Both the position numbers and the translations under genes were made by a program. A stretch of 9,437 nt of DNA from Prevotellaceae bacterium (GTDB lineage: Bacteria > Bacteroidota > Bacteroidia > Bacteroidales > UBA932): the NCBI GenBank assembly GCA_031275145.1, contig JAISPE010000134.1:1-9437 (forward strand). Reading direction: 5' to 3'. This document shows positions 8,101 to 9,437 of this stretch, one piece after another; position 1 is the stretch's first letter, and each line of letters begins with the position of its first letter. A model generated the notes under the pieces. That model had not been told where the DNA came from and made no database searches. It saw only the letters and a program-made list of their open reading frames with translations.

Positions 8101-8293
8101 CGTCAGGCACACTGACGGAATAACTTCCATCGTCTAATGTTGATGTTCCGGTGTTTGTTCCGGAAACTATCACTGTGACGGACGACAGGGGCTCGCCTCC
8201 CGGACCCGTCACTTTACCCGTGATAACACGCTGTCCGTATACAGCAGTCACACATGCATACGAACACAAAAAAAATAAAATGAAATTCTTCAT
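5189..8293 (-). CDS. SusC/RagA-like TonB-dependent outer-membrane transporter
   Basis: This 1034-residue SusC-family transporter imports oligosaccharides or peptides across the outer membrane using TonB energy. Residues 1-20 form a signal peptide ending AVYG before Gln21. A carboxypeptidase-regulatory-like beta-sandwich follows (about 22-95: VITGKVTGPGGEPLSSVTV, then DDGSYSVSVPDGAKTLEFS). A TonB-box-like stretch EDVVVTSYG is at 101-109 and the plug domain at about 110-230, with the family signatures SPLIIVDGVEV and LKDATATAMYGSRGANGV (204-221). The rest is the 22-strand barrel, ending YNIGLQMNL. There is no N-terminal STN signalling domain, so control through a partner sigma/anti-sigma pair is not indicated by this protein. 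It is first in an operon with the SusD-like and discoidin-like lipoproteins. The upstream leader is long and unusual, with a dinucleotide tract and the nearest canonical promoter about 765 bp away. Confidence 0.97.
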   Translation of the reverse strand: MKNFILFFLCSYACVTAVYGQRVITGKVTGPGGEPLSSVTVIVSGTNTGTSTLDDGSYSVSVPDGAKTLEFSLLGFETFIASIGTGNVINTVLEESVTELEDVVVTSYGTQKKISVTGSIQTVKPADLLVPSSRLSTSFAGRLAGVIAFQRSGQPGNDGASFYIRGISTFGGITSPLIIVDGVEVSSGDLNNLDPEVIESFSILKDATATAMYGSRGANGVMIVVTKSGRDLKKPVINIRLENTFNTPTKIPQVADGVTYMTMYNEAVSGRGTGEILYSGEKIERTSAGYDPLLYPDVNWYGEMFKNVATSQKTVFNIRGGGQRLDYFMNVSVGHEEGMLKAKSRDFFSYNNNIGIWRYNFQNNINLNLSRTTKVGLRLNTQLYDYSGPYLSTGDIFGMIMESNPVDFPILFPNGTAREESSLTRGYIAWGGKTGGRYNSGYRNPVAEMVRGYNSNFQSTVIANLDFSQKLDFVTDGLTFDALVSFKNWTSSTTNRYANYNQFYVTKYELDNAGMMDSYQLAMVGSEQSDVLTTDGSTSGDRRIYIQTALNYNRVFNKIHNVSAMILYNQNQYNVNNPSDLYSSLPKRKQGIAGRVTYSYDYRYLFEANFGYNGSENFAENYRFGFFPSFSAGYNISQEKFWKPLSRIISNLKLRGSWGLVGNDQTNAGRFIYLSDINLTGVSYTTGINMDYSLSGPSYGRYANNNLTWEVGNKINAGIDLQLLSSLNITFDIYKEHRTGIFLERQTIPSFLGTADTKVYGNLGIVDNRGFDFSIDFSKRVNENLSVSFKGTFTLARNEIRDYDEPEYKLYRNKTRVGHAVNSIEMYQAERLFIDDLEVANSPRQQLGGFIQAGDIKYTDIPNINGVSDGIIDANDMMRTGYPTVPEIVYGFGPSIQWKKIDFSFLFQGAARTSLMMSGFHPFGSSSIRNSLQFVADNYWSRTNQDIYAAYPRLSKQDNANNTASSTYWLRDASFLKLKNLEIGFTYKFLRIYLSGANLLTFSTFKLWDPEMGGGAGMSYPTQRAYNIGLQMNL

Positions 8294-8859
8294 ATAAAAA
8301 CTTATTTATTTAATAAAAAATTTGATGCATAATAATTGTGTCTGTATCCGTTCCTCGCCGGACTGAACCGGTAATAAATGAAAACAAACAGCTGTCGCGA
8401 TGTGACAGGCTTTTCGATAACGGCATACAGCGCCGACGATATAATTAATAGAAGTCCGGTGAATACGGTCCCGTATAAATATGTGGTTTTTTCGGCAGTA
8501 CCAGTGTCTTCTCATATATGCTGCAAACACCATACCTGCAAAAATTTTCATATTAAAACAATATAAATAATACAATGTTGCATGACAAAATTTAAAAACT
8601 TTATCGAATTTATTTTTTTTACCGTAAAGACATGAGGCGGCCGGCCTTCCACGCTGAATTTTTTTGAAAAATAAAGCCATAATACAGTATTTTAAAATTA
8701 ATAATACTAAAGATATTTTTTTGAAACTTATTTTCAGAATAAACCCTGCTCCGAATAATCCGGAAAGCAAAGTGCAATGAAATAAACCGGTGTTGTGTGT
8801 CCGGTTTGTTGCTGTCAGTTTCTTTGGGGAAAACGTGTTTAAAACGGGGCTGAAAACAC
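8294..8859 (-). other. Long non-coding leader region upstream of the susC-like gene
   Basis: This AT-rich stretch separates the susC-like start from the dinucleotide tract. No RNA gene, terminator or TAnnTTTG element was found in it. A small perfect palindrome, ATACGG-TC-CCGTAT, lies at 8463-8476. One minus-strand frame is open from an ATG at 8989 to a stop at 8306-8308, only 12 nt before the susC-like ATG, which would fit operon spacing. Its product is very basic, rich in Cys, His and aromatic residues and poor in Asp/Glu. It matches no family I recognise, and a second frame is also open over part of the region. I treat it as probably non-coding leader or a decayed gene. Confidence 0.45.
8574..8585 (-). 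promoter_or_regulatory. Shared upstream motif TCATGCAACATT (susC copy)
   Basis: The minus-strand 12-mer TCATGCAACATT occurs about 280 bp before the susC-like start and is identical to the one at 1652-1663 before the serpin. TTTTG immediately precedes it here, versus TTTTG plus two extra bases at the serpin. It is a candidate common regulatory site or ECF-type promoter element that could co-regulate the operon and the serpin. The call rests on two copies only. Confidence 0.3.
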
Positions 8860-8982
<123 letters not shown>

Positions 8983-9057
8983 CATCCAATGATTATGTGA
9001 TAAAAACAGATTCATAATATAAATTTTATTCTGTCAATTATTATTTTTTTAACAGTG

Positions 9058-9091
9058 CAAAGATATAATAAATTTTTTTGTTAGCAACAAA
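9058..9091 (-). promoter_or_regulatory. Candidate promoter of the SusCD operon (TAnnTTTG type)
   Basis: CAAAGATA at 9058-9065 reads TATCTTTG on the minus strand, a full match to the Bacteroides -7 element TAnnTTTG, followed by CA. About 19-22 nt upstream, CAACAAA (9085-9091) reads TTTGTTG and supplies a -33-like TTTG/TTG. It is the only full -7 match in the region upstream of the susC-like gene. If used, the leader is about 755 nt long and includes the GA tract. A closer non-canonical or ECF-type promoter is possible. Confidence 0.5.
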
Positions 9092-9106
9092 ATCTGATCA
9101 GAATTT
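9076..9106. promoter_or_regulatory. Two adjoining palindromes at the operon promoter (possible operators)
   Basis: TTTTGTT (9076-9082) and AACAAAA (9086-9092) form a perfect 7-bp inverted repeat around AGC, covering the -33 region. Next to it, TCTGATCAGA (9093-9102) is a perfect 10-bp palindrome that extends to a near-perfect 18-bp one (9089-9106, 16 of 18 positions). Position and symmetry suggest binding of a dimeric regulator, but no regulator gene is visible and base composition favours chance AT palindromes. Confidence 0.35.
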
Positions 9107-9158
9107 ACAGAGTTTAGAATTTGCAGAATGCTTGCGCAGTCAAAAAAGCTGTAAATTT

Positions 9159-9288
9159 GTCATTGCGAATAACCGTTTCGTACCGCAACTGATAGAGTAA
9201 TGACGCTTGTCGAAGAGTGTGGCGACGAAGCAATCCAGAAATCCTCGATTTTCTGGATTGCTTCGTCGCTAGTGCTCCTCGCAATGAC
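9159..9288. repeat. 130-bp palindromic dispersed repeat
   Basis: GTCATTGCGA at 9159-9168 and its reverse complement at 9279-9288 bound the element. At its core, GCGACGAAGCAATCCAGAAA (9222-9241) is perfectly complementary to 9250-9269 around 8 bases that can pair further with one bulge, giving a stem of more than 20 bp. The outer parts of the arms match imperfectly. The core is the same family as the copy at 270-314. Spurious translation gives the LRGALATKQS-type peptide common in Bacteroidales intergenic DNA. It looks like two head-to-head copies of one repeat. Confidence 0.8.
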
Positions 9289-9303
9289 GACAGGTCGGGA
9301 AAA

Positions 9304-9323
9304 GGGCTTGTTGTAAGGATATT
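9304..9323. repeat. 20-bp direct repeat, right copy
   Basis: This is an exact copy, in the same orientation, of the first 20 bases of the window. It follows the palindromic repeat by 15 bp. Its last base begins the motif TTACAATGAC-GCC-TTTTGTAA (9323-9343), which matches the reverse complement of 270-290 at 19 of 21 positions. Direct and inverted modules are therefore mixed at both ends of the gene block. Confidence 0.75.
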
Positions 9324-9361
9324 TACAATGACGCCTTTTGTAATCTTACTTTGCATGCGGA

Positions 9362-9437
9362 AGAAAATTTTGCTGCGCACGTGAGAAAATTCTGCTGCGC
9401 ACGTGAGAAAATTTTACTGCGCACGTGAGAAAATTTT
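9362..9437. repeat. 22-bp tandem repeat array, running off the window
   Basis: Three full 22-bp units (9362-9383, 9384-9405, 9406-9427) and the first 10 bases of a fourth are present. Each reads AGAAAATT, two or three variable bases, then CTGCGCACGTG. Unit 2 has C for T at position 9 and unit 3 has A for G at position 11; otherwise they are identical. Each unit contains the palindromes TGCGCA and CACGTG, and units 1 and 3 contain AAAATTTT. The length is not a multiple of three, so coding is unlikely. The array may be a minisatellite; the unit size also falls in the range of plasmid iterons, but no replication gene is visible. Confidence 0.88.

Noticed and set aside
9114..9380. 88-codon minus-strand frame containing LRGALATKQS
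   Set aside because: It is the usual spurious translation of a dispersed Bacteroidales intergenic repeat and spans the palindrome, so it is not a gene.
9362..9437. CRISPR array
   Set aside because: The units are contiguous 22-bp tandem copies without unique spacers, and there are no cas genes.

Overview
The window looks like chromosomal DNA from a host- or gut-associated Bacteroidales (Bacteroidota). The grounds are a SusC/SusD pair, a surface lipoprotein of the DUF4959/DUF5000 type, lipoprotein signal peptides with an acidic or polar stretch after the cysteine, starts without Shine-Dalgarno sequences, two TAnnTTTG promoter elements of the Bacteroides sigma-ABfr type, and interspersed repeats whose translation reads LRGALATKQS. 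No species can be assigned from this.

All four confident genes lie on the minus strand. In transcription order they are a 1034-residue SusC-like TonB-dependent transporter (5189-8293), a 620-residue SusD-like lipoprotein (3315-5177), a 399-residue lipoprotein with an N-terminal fibronectin-like region and a C-terminal discoidin-like domain (2094-3293), a strong intrinsic terminator (2031-2068), and a secreted lipoprotein serpin (330-1565). The first three are separated by 11 and 21 nt and form an operon. The serpin has its own candidate promoter and a terminator-like hairpin in its leader. No glycoside hydrolase, protease, sensor or ECF sigma gene is visible, so the substrate of the SusCD complex cannot be read from this window. 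The serpin suggests a setting rich in host or competitor proteases.

The non-coding parts are unusual. At 1-329 there is a 153-bp inverted-repeat element with nested small hairpins, followed by a copy of a dispersed repeat. At 8294-9437, upstream of susC, the only canonical promoter lies about 765 bp before the gene. Between them is an approximately 35-copy TC dinucleotide tract (GA in the transcript), flanked by perfect 14-bp direct repeats. One reading frame stays open from just after the promoter, through the tract, to 12 nt before susC. Beyond the promoter lie a 130-bp palindromic repeat, a second copy of the first 20 bp of the window, and a 22-bp tandem array that runs off the end. The four-gene block is therefore bracketed by related repeats in both direct and inverted orientation.

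Interpretation: a typical Bacteroidales nutrient-uptake operon plus a protease inhibitor, in a repeat-rich stretch. The most unusual candidate is length variation of the dinucleotide tract in the susC leader, which could be phase-variable control. That is inference from sequence only.
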